From assembly GCF_001729485.1 (NCBI RefSeq), contig NZ_CP017157.1:4588001-4652000 (forward strand): a DNA stretch of 64,000 bases, read 5' to 3'. The translations under genes were made by a program, and so were the position numbers. The notes under the pieces are model-generated. The model was not told the origin of the DNA, did not search any database, and was given only the letters and a program-made list of their open reading frames with translations. This DNA comes from Streptomyces lydicus. GTDB lineage: Bacteria > Actinomycetota > Actinomycetes > Streptomycetales > Streptomycetaceae. Positions 41,362 through 49,263 of this stretch are shown here, one piece after another; the stretch's first letter is position 1, and every line of letters begins with the position of its first letter.

Positions 41362-42279
41362 TCAGGATGCCGGCCGGCCGATCGAATCGAGCAGTCGGAG
41401 TTCTTCCTCCGTGAGTCGGAGTGCTGCCGCCGCCACACTGTCCGCGAGGTGTTCCGGGTCGCCCGTCCCGGGGATGGCCAGCACATGCGCCCCCTGCTGC
41501 AGGACCCAGGCCAGACGGACCTGCGCGGTGGAGACGCCGTGCGCCCGGGCCACGGCGCGGACCTCGTCGTGCTCGGCGCGGACGGCTCCGGCTTCGCGTC
41601 CCTCCCCGGCGAGGGAGAAGAACGGCACGAACGCGATGCCGTGCGCCGCGCAGGCCCGGAGCATCCCGTCCCCGCCGCGCGCGTCGATGCCGTAGCGGTT
41701 CTGGACGCAGACCACGGGCGCGATCTCCTGGGCCTGGGCCAGGTGTTCGGGGCGCGCGGCGGAGATACCGAGGTGGCGGACGAGTCCGGCGTCACGCAGC
41801 TCGGCGAGAGCACCGAAGTGCTCGCTGACGGAGTCCTCGCCCATGACGCGCAGGTTGACCAGGTCGAGGTGATCGCGCCCGAGTTGGCGAAGGTTCTCCT
41901 CCACCTGCCCGCGCAGCTGGTCCGGCCGAGCCGGCGTGGCCCACTCACCGCCGGCGTCCCGCGCCGGGCCGATCTTGGTGGCGATGACGAGGTCGTCCGC
42001 ATACGGGGCCAGCGCCGAGTTGATCAGCTCGTTGGCGGAGCGCAGCCGGGAGAAGTAGAAGGCCGCGGTGTCGATGTGGTTGACACCGAGTTCAATCGCG
42101 CGGCGCAGTACTTCGATTGCCCGGCCACGGTCGCTGTGGGCGCCCGGGTCGAAGGCTGCCCTGCCGGTCAGGCGCATGGCGCCGAAGCCGACGCGGTTGA
42201 CCTTGAGGTCACCGAGCGTCCAGGTGCCGGCGGCTGCCGCAGGGACCGCGCACGACGTCATGACTTCCCTCAACTCCAT
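41362..42279 (-). CDS. Aldo/keto reductase
   Basis: 305 residues. The (beta/alpha)8 signatures LKVNRVGFGAMRLTGRAAF, VNHIDTAAFYFSRLRSANELI (Asp and Tyr of the tetrad) and LVIATKIG (Lys) are present. C-terminal cofactor residues appear in VLAIPGTGDPEHLADSVAAAALRLTEEELRLLD. In the fourth strand, DHLDLVNLRVMGE has Arg where most aldo/keto reductases have the catalytic His, a subfamily variation. It reduces carbonyl compounds with NADPH. An ATG at 42261 (MTSCAVPA) is an alternative start. It lies downstream of no obvious partner. Confidence 0.93.
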   Translation of the reverse strand: MELREVMTSCAVPAAAAGTWTLGDLKVNRVGFGAMRLTGRAAFDPGAHSDRGRAIEVLRRAIELGVNHIDTAAFYFSRLRSANELINSALAPYADDLVIATKIGPARDAGGEWATPARPDQLRGQVEENLRQLGRDHLDLVNLRVMGEDSVSEHFGALAELRDAGLVRHLGISAARPEHLAQAQEIAPVVCVQNRYGIDARGGDGMLRACAAHGIAFVPFFSLAGEGREAGAVRAEHDEVRAVARAHGVSTAQVRLAWVLQQGAHVLAIPGTGDPEHLADSVAAAALRLTEEELRLLDSIGRPAS

Positions 42280-42457
42280 CCGATCAGCCCTCGCCCGTCC
42301 ACGGTCAAGACGCGGCGGCCCTGGAGTATGCGCAGGTGACAGGCGTGGCGGAAAGGCGCGGAGGGCGAGGGGAATGTCACCGCGTGGCCGGGAACCCTGA
42401 CAACCCGTTCCGAGTTGTTACTGATGACTCCGTCGTTTTCGCCGGCTCGGAGGATGC

Positions 42458-42886
42458 TCAGTCGAGGCAGAACTCGTTGCCCTCGATGTCCTGCATCACG
42501 ATGCACGCATCGTGGCCGTCGTACAGCAGTTGCACGCGCACCGCGCCGAGCGCGACCAGTCGTGTGCACTCGGCTTCGAGCGTGGCCAGGCGCTCCTCAC
42601 CCACGAGCCCGGTGCCGACCCGCACGTCGAGATGCACCCGATTCTTGACGACCTTCCCTTCGGGCACCCGCTGGAAGAACAGTCGCGGTCCCACACCTGA
42701 GGGATCACTGCAGGCGAACCATGAACCCCGGTCCTCAGCAGGCCGGGAGCGATCGAAAGCGTCCCAAGTGGCGAATCCTGCCGGCGGCGGCGATACGACG
42801 TACCCCAACACCTCGCACCAGAAACGAGCGACGCGCTCAGGTTCTGCGCAGTCGAAGGTGACCTGGAACTGCTTGATCGATGACAT
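42458..42886 (-). CDS. VOC (glyoxalase/bleomycin resistance-like) family protein
   Basis: 142 residues with two beta-alpha-beta-beta-beta units: FQVTFDCAEPERVARFWCEVLGYVV and the second half NRVHLDVRV...ECTRLVALGAVRVQLLYDGHDACIVMQDIEGNEFCLD. The C-terminal D-x-x-G-N-E-F is the usual metal-ligand Glu motif of this group. Function is unspecified: isomerase, dioxygenase or drug-binding proteins share the fold. It lies just downstream of a hypothetical gene on the same strand (33-bp gap). Confidence 0.92.
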   Translation of the reverse strand: MSSIKQFQVTFDCAEPERVARFWCEVLGYVVSPPPAGFATWDAFDRSRPAEDRGSWFACSDPSGVGPRLFFQRVPEGKVVKNRVHLDVRVGTGLVGEERLATLEAECTRLVALGAVRVQLLYDGHDACIVMQDIEGNEFCLD

Positions 42887-42918
42887 CGGCGCACTCTAGC
42901 AAGGGTGTTCCAAGGGAA

Positions 42919-43497
42919 TCAGTAGAAGAAGAGGTGCAGATCCTCAAGTGAGCCGGGGCCGGTGAAGAAGGCTTCCGCGTCGGCCAGGTCCCGCTCGAAT
43001 CCCGGATGCAGATCGTTGAGCCTCTCCTCCAGGCTCCGCTCCGGGACGGCCTCGCCGGCCCGGGCGGCGGCGTGCCGCTGCTGCACCACGGTGCGGATCA
43101 ACGCCCTCCACCGTTCGCCCTGTTCGGCGAGGGCGTGGATTCCCGACAGCAGGTCCGCCATGCCGGCGGGCCCGGTGGCGGCCGAGGCGTCCGTGCCGGC
43201 AACGGGAAACAGCTCCCACCCGCCGGCCCGCGCGGCCAGCCGGCACACCCCGGCCCAGTTGGCCAGGCGACCGACCCTCACCTGTACGGGCTCGCGGGTG
43301 TGCGGCGGCAGGTGCCCGCCGTGCAGGGCGTCGGTCGCCGCCCGCACATCGGCCAGCACCTGCCACTCCACCTCGTCGAGCACCCACGCGCCGTCCTGCT
43401 GGGCGTCGATCGCCCTGGACAGCCGGTCCCACGCGGCGGCCGAGCGGGACGCGTAGGCGCCGGGGTCATGGGTCTGCGGCTGGGCGGTGTCGGGCAT
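42919..43497 (-). CDS. Hypothetical protein, helical
   Basis: 192 residues. It starts MPDTAQPQTHDPGAYASRSAAAWDRLSRAIDAQQDGAWVLDEVEWQVLADVR and ends SLEERLNDLHPGFERDLADAEAFFTGPGSLEDLHLFFY. It is predicted mainly helical with no signal peptide or membrane segment. A Gly/Val stretch, VRVGRLANWAGVCRLAARAGGWELFPV, sits in the middle. I do not recognise a family. Codon use is normal for this chromosome, and the VOC gene follows closely, so it is probably real. Start by ATG 43497; no strong ribosome site is visible. Confidence 0.7.
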   Translation of the reverse strand: MPDTAQPQTHDPGAYASRSAAAWDRLSRAIDAQQDGAWVLDEVEWQVLADVRAATDALHGGHLPPHTREPVQVRVGRLANWAGVCRLAARAGGWELFPVAGTDASAATGPAGMADLLSGIHALAEQGERWRALIRTVVQQRHAAARAGEAVPERSLEERLNDLHPGFERDLADAEAFFTGPGSLEDLHLFFY

Positions 43498-43737
43498 GTG
43501 CTTCCTGGTCGGTTGGGGCCACGGCTGCGGTCGAATTCGTACGGCTGACCGTCAACTCCACATGCAATATCACCTAGAAGTCTGATCTTCGCGTCGTTCG
43601 GAGCTGGAGCGGCGGTCGGCGGGGAAGCAACTTCCCCGTACAGACAGGCGGCTCGGACGGCTCAGCCGTGCGCGGTGCGTTCCCGTGGCGCTGAGGCCGT
43701 CCCGGGCCGCTTCCACCACCAGTAAGGAGACCGACCG

Positions 43738-43977
43738 ATGGCTCACCGGATCAAGAGTGTTCTCGTGACCGCCGGCGCCTGCGCTGCCCTCCTCGGCGGG
43801 GCCGGTCTGGCCACCGCCGACAGCGGTGCACAGGGCGCGGCGCTCAACTCGCCCGGTGTCGTGTCCGGCAACGTCGTGCAGATCCCCGTCCAGGTCCCGG
43901 TCAACGTCTGCGGCAACACCATCGACGTCATCGGGCTGCTCAACCCCACGTTCGGCAACGCCTGCGTCAACGACTGA
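43738..43977 (+). CDS. Short chaplin
   Basis: 79 residues behind GTAAGGAG. A signal peptide covers about 1-27 (ending ATA-DSG). The mature chaplin domain has SPGVVSGNVVQIPVQVPVNVCGNTIDVIGLLNPTFGNACVND with Cys58 and Cys76, the pair that forms the intramolecular disulfide in short chaplins (ChpD, F, G and H type). These secreted amphipathic proteins assemble into amyloid rodlets on aerial hyphae and spores. No sortase signal is present. Expression is normally developmental. It is followed by a strong terminator at 44035-44066. Confidence 0.96.
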   Translation: MAHRIKSVLVTAGACAALLGGAGLATADSGAQGAALNSPGVVSGNVVQIPVQVPVNVCGNTIDVIGLLNPTFGNACVND

Positions 43978-44034
43978 CACCTTCACGCGCTGCGCGCCGG
44001 GGCGACCGGCGCGCTCGCGTGGGGCCGGCCCGGG

Positions 44035-44066
44035 CGGGCCTCCGGAATGCTCGTTCCGGGGGCCCG
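44035..44066 (+). terminator. Terminator of the chaplin gene
   Basis: Stem CGGGCC-T-CCGGAA paired with TTCCGG-G-GGCCCG, 13 pairs with one T-G wobble and a 6-base loop, 58 bases after the chaplin stop. Confidence 0.75.
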
Positions 44067-44192
44067 CTCTCGTTGCCGAGGTCCGGCCGGTCCGGCCCGG
44101 CGGTCCTGCCGTCCCTGCCACTCCTACCGCTCTGTTTCACCCGTGAATTTTTGCCCCGGGCAGCCCCGGCTCAGCTGGGCACCCCCTAGGCA

Positions 44193-44202
44193 AGAGCGCT
44201 CT
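44193..44202. promoter_or_regulatory. AGAGCGCTCT palindrome upstream of doxX
   Basis: Perfect 10-bp palindrome sharing the GAGCGCTC core of LacI-type operators such as the CebR box. It lies 177 bp upstream of the DoxX start. No LacI-type gene is nearby. Confidence 0.3.
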
Positions 44203-44378
44203 CAAGTAGCACGATCGACTGTAGGGCGCAAGCCCTCCGTTCCGACGTGGTGGGCCCCGATATCCCCGCCGCGCCGGTACGGCCCGCACACCACGACATT
44301 TCTCCACCCTGAGCGCACCGGCGCCGGTGCTTCGACACCGCGGCCCTCCGACGCGCCGGTGCGGGAAGCGACATCGTC

Positions 44379-44924
44379 ATGAAACTGCTCGCCGAGCGGC
44401 GGTCGGAGGCGGACACCCGGCCTCACGACCTGCGCGCTCCCCCACTCGCCACCGACCTCGGCCTGCTTCTCCTACGGCTGTCCGTAGGACTGCTCCTGGC
44501 CGGCCACGGCGCACAGAAACTCTTCGGTCTCTTCGGCGGTTCAGGGCTCGCCGCCACCGGCAAGGGATTCGCCGCCCTCGGCTACCGGCCCGGTGAGGTC
44601 TACGCCGGCGTCGCCGGTGTCTCCGAGACCCTGGGCGGTCTCGGCCTCGCCCTCGGGTTCCTCACCCCTCTCGCGGCGGCCGCGCTGATCGGCGTGATGA
44701 TCAACGCGATGGTCCTCGCCGTCCCCAAGGGCCTCTGGGTGATCTCCGGCGGCCTGGAGTATCCGCTCTGCATCGCCGCCGTGGCACTCTCGATCGCCGC
44801 CATCGGGCCCGGCAACTTCGCCCTCGACCGGTTCTTCCGCTGGCGGGACGGCGGGCTGACCTGCGCGGCCGTCGCCCTCGGGGCCGGGGGCCTGGGCGCC
44901 GCGATCGTGCTGCTCGCGACCTGA
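44379..44924 (+). CDS. DoxX family membrane protein
   Basis: 181 residues. Four or five membrane segments: about 26-48 (LGLLLLRLSVGLLLAGHGAQKLFGLF), 76-98 (AGVAGVSETLGGLGLALGF), 99-117, 124-142 and 158-180. RLSVGLLLAGHGAQKLFG and GFAALGYRPG are typical DoxX landmarks. DoxX proteins are poorly defined, with links to redox-stress complexes and quinone-related functions. An alternative is a general membrane transporter-like role. It is a single gene with a long upstream region. Confidence 0.9.
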   Translation: MKLLAERRSEADTRPHDLRAPPLATDLGLLLLRLSVGLLLAGHGAQKLFGLFGGSGLAATGKGFAALGYRPGEVYAGVAGVSETLGGLGLALGFLTPLAAAALIGVMINAMVLAVPKGLWVISGGLEYPLCIAAVALSIAAIGPGNFALDRFFRWRDGGLTCAAVALGAGGLGAAIVLLAT

Positions 44925-45042
44925 CCGCGTACGGCCGCACACGGTGCGCTCACAGGGGGAGCGTGCGTGCCGCGCGCCGGGTCCTTGCAGCCGCGCGAAA
45001 TCCCGGTGCGGTGCGGCGGGGACCGGACTAACGTCGCCGCCC

Positions 45043-45555
45043 ATGACGCCTTCTCGTAATCGCCCGCCTTTCGATGCGGATGAACGGACGCAGCTCGTGG
45101 GTTGGCTCGACATGCAGCGCGCGATCATCCAGTGGAAGTGCGAGGGACTGTCGGAAGCGGACGCGCACCGTGCCGTGCTGCCGTCCTCGCCCCGCATGAC
45201 GATGGCGGGCCTGGTCTCCCACATGAAGTGGGTCGAACACCTCTGGTTCGAGGTGCTGTTTCTCGGCCGCCCCGCGGTCGGCCCGCTGTTCGACGACGTG
45301 ACCGAGGACGCCGACATGGACGTCGAAGGGATCCCTCTTCCGCGGCTCCTCGACGAGTACGCGGCGCAGTGCGCGGTATCGAACGAGATCATCGCGGCGC
45401 ATGCGCTGGATGACGTGGGCAAGCACCCGGAGTTCCGTTCCGCCGCCGCGTCCCTGCGGTGGATGCTGTTCCACATGATCGAGGAAACCGCCCGGCACGC
45501 CGGGCACACGGACGCCATCCGGGAACTGCTCGACGGGCAGAAGGGCTACTACTGA
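45043..45555 (+). CDS. DinB/DUF664 family protein
   Basis: 170 residues: LVGWLDMQRAIIQWKCEGLSEADAHRAVLPSSPRMTMAGLVSHMKWVEHLWFEVLFLG, then SNEIIAAHALDDVGKHPEF and WMLFHMIEETARHAGHTDAIRELLDG. The three conserved His (VSHMKWVEH, ETARHAGH) form the metal site of the DinB four-helix bundle. Relatives are mycothiol- or bacillithiol-dependent transferases. A -10-like TAACGT (45029-45034) ends 8 bases before the ATG, suggesting a leaderless message. The last 7 bases overlap the 3' end of the opposing rho-like gene. Confidence 0.93.
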   Translation: MTPSRNRPPFDADERTQLVGWLDMQRAIIQWKCEGLSEADAHRAVLPSSPRMTMAGLVSHMKWVEHLWFEVLFLGRPAVGPLFDDVTEDADMDVEGIPLPRLLDEYAAQCAVSNEIIAAHALDDVGKHPEFRSAAASLRWMLFHMIEETARHAGHTDAIRELLDGQKGYY

Positions 45556-46718
45556 CACTGCCGCAGGAACGTCGCGTTGTCCGGCGTGCGCCGCATCTTC
45601 TCCAGCAGCGCTTCCAGGTTGGCCGAGCCGTCACCGCCGTGCAGAGCGCGCCGTAGCCGGCGCGTGGCGGTCAACTCGGCCGGTGAGCAGAGCAGTTCCT
45701 CGCGACGGGTGCCGGATGTCGTGACATTGACCGCCGGGTAGAGCCGCTTGCCCGCGAGCACGCGGTCGAGGCGCAGCTCCATGTTGCCGGTGCTCTTCAA
45801 TTCCTCGAAGAAGTAGTCGTCGGCCCGGGAGCCGGTCTCGACCAGGGCCGTGGCGAGGATGGTCAGCGAGCCGCCCTCCTCCGCGAGACGCGCCGCGCCG
45901 AAGAGCCGCTTGGGGCCGTACAGCGCGGCGGCGTCCACACCGCCGCTGAGGGTCCGGCCGCGGCCGTCCGCCCCCGCGGCGTTGTTGTGCGCCCGGCACA
46001 GCCGGGTCAGGGAGTCGAGCAGGATGACCACGTCCTGGCCCTGCTCGACGAGCCTTTTCGCCCGTTCCACGGCCAGGTCGGCCAGCGCGATGTGTTCCTT
46101 CGCCGGCCGGTCGAACGTGGCGGCCAGCACCTCGCCGCGTACGCGCCGGCGCATATCCGTGACTTCTTCCGGGCGTTCGTCGATCAGCACCACCATCACC
46201 CTGCATTCCGGATGGTTCTCGGCGATGGCCCCGGCGAGTTGCTGCAACAGCACCGTCTTTCCCGTCTTGGGCGGGGCGACGATCAGTCCTCGCTGCCCCT
46301 TGCCGATGGGGGTGACCAGGTCGACGAGCCGCGGCGTCAGCCCGCCGTTGGGGGATTCCATGCGCAGCCGCTCGCGCGGATGCAGCGGCGTGAGGTCGCG
46401 GAAATGCCGTCGGCCACGAGCTGCTTCCGGCGCCCGGCCGTTGACCGAGGCGATATGGGTGAGGGTACGGGGCCGTGCGCACTCCCCGACGACGAGATCG
46501 CCTTTTCGCAGGCCGTATTGCCGGACCAGCGCGGCGGACACCCGGACGTCTTCCGGCGACGCGAGGCACCCCTGTGCCCGCAGCAGTCCTCCTCCCTGGC
46601 CGGCGTTCGCGAGATCCAGCACGCCGGAGACGGTGCGGGAGGCAGGGGGCGCGCCAACAGCGCCTGGGGCCACGGCCGTTGCGGTCGGGCTGTCGTTTTC
46701 GAGGGTCATGGTGGTCAT
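45549..46718 (-). CDS. rho: Short Rho-type transcription termination factor (paralog candidate)
   Basis: 389 residues. A disordered N-terminus (1-28) is followed by the cold-shock-like RNA-binding domain (about 29-105: VSGVLDLANAGQGGGLLRAQGCLASPEDVRVSAALVRQYGLRKGDLVVG). The ATPase has Walker A in IVAPPKTGKTVLLQQL (about 149-155), Walker B in DVVILLDSLTRL (about 229-240), the Q loop around LAEEGGSLTILATALVETGSRADD and the R loop STGNMELRLDR. It lacks the N-terminal three-helix Rho_N domain and the long Arg/Gly-rich insertion usual in actinobacterial Rho, so it is probably a second Rho, not the housekeeping one. Confidence 0.92.
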   Translation of the reverse strand: MTTMTLENDSPTATAVAPGAVGAPPASRTVSGVLDLANAGQGGGLLRAQGCLASPEDVRVSAALVRQYGLRKGDLVVGECARPRTLTHIASVNGRAPEAARGRRHFRDLTPLHPRERLRMESPNGGLTPRLVDLVTPIGKGQRGLIVAPPKTGKTVLLQQLAGAIAENHPECRVMVVLIDERPEEVTDMRRRVRGEVLAATFDRPAKEHIALADLAVERAKRLVEQGQDVVILLDSLTRLCRAHNNAAGADGRGRTLSGGVDAAALYGPKRLFGAARLAEEGGSLTILATALVETGSRADDYFFEELKSTGNMELRLDRVLAGKRLYPAVNVTTSGTRREELLCSPAELTATRRLRRALHGGDGSANLEALLEKMRRTPDNATFLRQCQ

Positions 46719-47033
46719 GGGTGGTTTCCGTGTCCTTTCAGGACGTGGGTACCTGGTGGGTCAGGCGCGGGAAGGAAGCCGGCAGAGACGCCGGGGCGGT
46801 GAATTCACGCCCCGCAGGCGGGCGAGGAAGGCCCGCGGCCGGAGAGAGCGGTGAACGCGTTGCGCGGCATGCCGTGGAAGGTCATCGCCTGCGTCATGAA
46901 GGAGCGCGAGAGAGAAACGCGCGAAAGGGGAGCCGGACAGTAACGGCGCGCCAGTCATGGCGAACGCACGTACGCTCCACTCGCACTGTACCACTACCAC
47001 GGCCGGCGAGGTTCGGTCGTATGCTGAGGCGCG
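46719..47033. other. Upstream region of the rho-like gene and the methyltransferase
   Basis: 315-bp divergent gap. On the minus strand it contains an Arg-rich 65-codon reading frame (46761-46958, starting MTGAPLLSGSPFARF) that could be a leader peptide but has weak support. On the plus strand TATGCT (47020-47025) lies 8 bases before the methyltransferase ATG. Nothing else is recognised. Confidence 0.4.
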
Positions 47034-47879
47034 ATGTTCACACCTCAGGGCCCCACGTTCCGTGAACTCGCCGTCCAGGCACTGTCCTCCGTCGAGCACG
47101 GCTACGACCTGCTCGCGCCGAAGTTCGACCACACCCCGTTCCGGACGCCGGACTCGGTACTGACCCCCGTCACCCGGGTGCTGCGCGGGCTCGGGCCGTT
47201 CGACAGCGGTCTCGACCTGTGCTGCGGCACCGGAGCGGGCATGGGCGTGCTGCGCCAGGTGTGCCGGGAGCGGATCACCGGCGTCGACATCAGCGCGGGA
47301 ATGCTCGCCGCGGGCCGCGCCCGCACCGAGGCCGGTGCGGGGGGCGGTGACCGCGCCGGTGGACCGGTGCCCGCCCACGGGAAGCCCGGACCGACGGCCA
47401 CGCCGCCGCGCGAGGAGTGGGTGCGGGCCGATGCCCGGGCGCTCCCCTTCGGGCCGGCCTTCGACCTCGTCGTCAGCTTCGGCGCGTTCGGGCACTTCCT
47501 GCCGTATGAACGGCCGGGACTGTTCGCCCAGGTCCACTCGGTGCTGCGCCCCGGCGGCCGGTTCGTCTTCCCGATCGCGGCGCCCTCCCCGCCGGGCTCA
47601 CTCGCGTACGGGGCGCTGCTGGCCTTCGACGTCGCGATGCGGGTCCGCAACGCCCTGTGGCGTCCGCCCTTCGTGATGTATTACCGCGTGTTCCGTCTGG
47701 GCGACGTACGCGCGGAGCTGGTGCGCGCCGGGTTCGAAGTGGAGCTGTACGCGCTGCCGGAGCTCGGCCACCGACCGGACGGGAGCCCGCGCTGCCGTCT
47801 GGTGGCGGCCACCAGGCCTCGTAGCCGGTCCGCTCCGGGGCGGGCCGGTGGGATGCCGCCCGTGGGCACGGGCCCCTGA
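47034..47879 (+). CDS. Class I SAM-dependent methyltransferase
   Basis: 281 residues. Motif I is SGLDLCCGTGAGMGVLRQVC, acidic strand-2 end GVDISAGMLAAGRARTEAG, motif near WVRADARALPFGPAFDLVVSFGAFGHFLPYERP, and LRPGGRFVFPIAA. This is a ubiquinone-methyltransferase-like Rossmann enzyme. A Gly/Asp-rich insertion (about 100-125) separates strands 2 and 3. The substrate is unknown. A -10 TATGCT ends 8 bases upstream of the ATG and there is no clear ribosome site, so a leaderless message is likely. Confidence 0.92.
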   Translation: MFTPQGPTFRELAVQALSSVEHGYDLLAPKFDHTPFRTPDSVLTPVTRVLRGLGPFDSGLDLCCGTGAGMGVLRQVCRERITGVDISAGMLAAGRARTEAGAGGGDRAGGPVPAHGKPGPTATPPREEWVRADARALPFGPAFDLVVSFGAFGHFLPYERPGLFAQVHSVLRPGGRFVFPIAAPSPPGSLAYGALLAFDVAMRVRNALWRPPFVMYYRVFRLGDVRAELVRAGFEVELYALPELGHRPDGSPRCRLVAATRPRSRSAPGRAGGMPPVGTGP

Positions 47880-47947
47880 ACCGGAACCCGATGCGGAATC
47901 CGTGGTCAGGGGCTCGTGCGGAAGCGGCGCGGCACGGGGCCGGAACG

Positions 47948-48424
47948 TCAGTCCGCCGCCTCGCAGGTCGCGGCCAGGCGTCGCAGGGTCTGCCGCATAC
48001 CGGCGCGGTTCCGTGCGGCGCGCCGCACGGCCGGGGTGCCGGTGAACAGCAGGCCCAGCAGCTCGGCGAGGTGACGGCGCCAGCCGTGGCGCCGGTGGTC
48101 GACCCAGTATTCGGTGACCTGCGTGCCGCGCGGGGTCGGCGTCAGCCGGTACCCCCAACGCGCCACCGGCAGGCCGAACGAGGTGACGTCGAAGGCGTAC
48201 TCCCGGCCGGGGTCGGCGACGACGACGCGGCAGACGGTGAACCAGACCCACAGGGCCCTGCGGTTGAAGCCCACGAAGCGATCACCGCGGGACCACACCC
48301 GCCAGACCTCGGGGCTCCACTCCGCCATCCGCCGGCTGTCCGCCAGCGCCGTGTACACGGCGGCCGGCGGGCGGCGCACCTCCAGGGATTCCGTCACGTC
48401 CCACTCCCGCGCACGTACGGTCAT
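47948..48424 (-). CDS. SRPBCC family protein
   Basis: 158 residues starting MTVRAREWDVTESLEVRRPPAAVYTALADSRRMAEWSPEVWRVW, the START-like hydrophobic-pocket fold (polyketide cyclase/PYR1-like). The ending TQVTEYWVDHRRHGWRRHLAELLGLLFTG is typical. The ligand is unknown. The ATG at 48424 overlaps the stop of the alpha/beta hydrolase gene (ATGA), so the two are co-translated and probably act on the same compound. Confidence 0.92.
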   Translation of the reverse strand: MTVRAREWDVTESLEVRRPPAAVYTALADSRRMAEWSPEVWRVWSRGDRFVGFNRRALWVWFTVCRVVVADPGREYAFDVTSFGLPVARWGYRLTPTPRGTQVTEYWVDHRRHGWRRHLAELLGLLFTGTPAVRRAARNRAGMRQTLRRLAATCEAAD

Positions 48425-49209
48425 CGTGCCTCCTCCGGCGTCGCGGGTCGGTGCGTGGGCACCGAAGTGCCGCCCGTGCGGGCCGCGCTGACGACCGCCG
48501 CGGCATCCTGCACCTGCCGCGCGACCGCCTCGGTGTCGGCGAGGCTGCTGATGTGTCCGCACCCGGGCCGGACGATGAGGCGGCCGTCGTGGCAGGCGCG
48601 GAGGAAGCGCCGCTCGTCGCGGCGGAAGTGGTCACGTTCGCCGTTCACCAGCCATACGGGGCCCGGGTACGCCGCGAGCGCGGCGAGCGGGTCCATCGCG
48701 CTGACGGCCCGGACGATGTCGGGCATGGTCTCGCAGGTCAGTCCGCCCGAGACCATGGCGCGGGCCTGGGGCTCCGGGAGGGCGCGGCGGAATCCGAACG
48801 CGCTGAGGCGGGCGGCCCCTTGCGGATACCGGGCCCCGGCGCGCGCCGCCCCGCGGTAGACGGCGCCGAGCAGTCCCCGGGGGGTGGCGGTGCAGCCCAT
48901 CGCCACCAGGCCGAGGACCCGGTCCGGGTGACTGCCGGCCGTGGCCACGGCGACGAAGCCGCCCAGCGACAGGCCGACGACGAGTGCGCGGCCGCCGAGC
49001 GCGTCGATGGCATCGGTGACGACCGCCACCGCGCCGGGCAGGGTGAACGGCTCGCCGCGCCGGCTTCCGTGGCCCGGCAGGTCGGGCGCCGCCGTGGGAT
49101 GGCGGGTGCCGAGAGTGTCGATGACGGGTTGCCACATCGCGCCGCTGACGCGCATGCCGTGCACGAAAACGAGGGGCACCCCTGTTGCGTTGGCCTTCAT
49201 GGCCTGCAC
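48421..49209 (-). CDS. Alpha/beta hydrolase
   Basis: 262 residues from GTG 49209 (an ATG at 49200 is also possible). Oxyanion HGMRVSG, nucleophile elbow VVGLSLGGF, Asp in VNGERDHFR and His in GCGHISSL. A signal peptide is absent. It forms an operon with the SRPBCC gene. It is divergent from a TetR-family regulator, with an 18-bp perfect palindrome in the 54-bp gap, so it should be repressed by that TetR protein until a ligand is present. Confidence 0.92.
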   Translation of the reverse strand: MQAMKANATGVPLVFVHGMRVSGAMWQPVIDTLGTRHPTAAPDLPGHGSRRGEPFTLPGAVAVVTDAIDALGGRALVVGLSLGGFVAVATAGSHPDRVLGLVAMGCTATPRGLLGAVYRGAARAGARYPQGAARLSAFGFRRALPEPQARAMVSGGLTCETMPDIVRAVSAMDPLAALAAYPGPVWLVNGERDHFRRDERRFLRACHDGRLIVRPGCGHISSLADTEAVARQVQDAAAVVSAARTGGTSVPTHRPATPEEAR

Positions 49210-49222
49210 GCTACCTCAAATG

Positions 49223-49240
49223 CAACGCAACGTTGCGTTG
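49223..49240. promoter_or_regulatory. 18-bp perfect palindrome, TetR operator
   Basis: CAACGCAACGTTGCGTTG, fully symmetric, in the short gap between the divergent hydrolase and TetR genes. It is 24 bases before the TetR ATG and 13 bases before the hydrolase GTG, so binding would block both. Confidence 0.75.
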
Positions 49241-49263
49241 TTTTTCGATGCTAATCTCTCCGC

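Larger units (their letters stand above)
43978..44378. other. 401-bp intergenic region between chaplin and DoxX genes
   Basis: Contains the chaplin terminator (44035-44066), a T-rich patch (ATTTTT near 44145), an AGAGCGCTCT palindrome (44193-44202) and a small AGGGC-GCAA-GCCCT hairpin (44223-44236). No convincing ORF is seen on either strand. The right half probably holds the DoxX promoter. Confidence 0.5.

Noticed and set aside
42280..42457. Extra short gene between the aldo/keto reductase and VOC genes
   Set aside because: Frames here are short or overlap the VOC gene, and none has a ribosome site. Only a weak CAAC/GTTG inverted repeat near 42400-42420 is visible.
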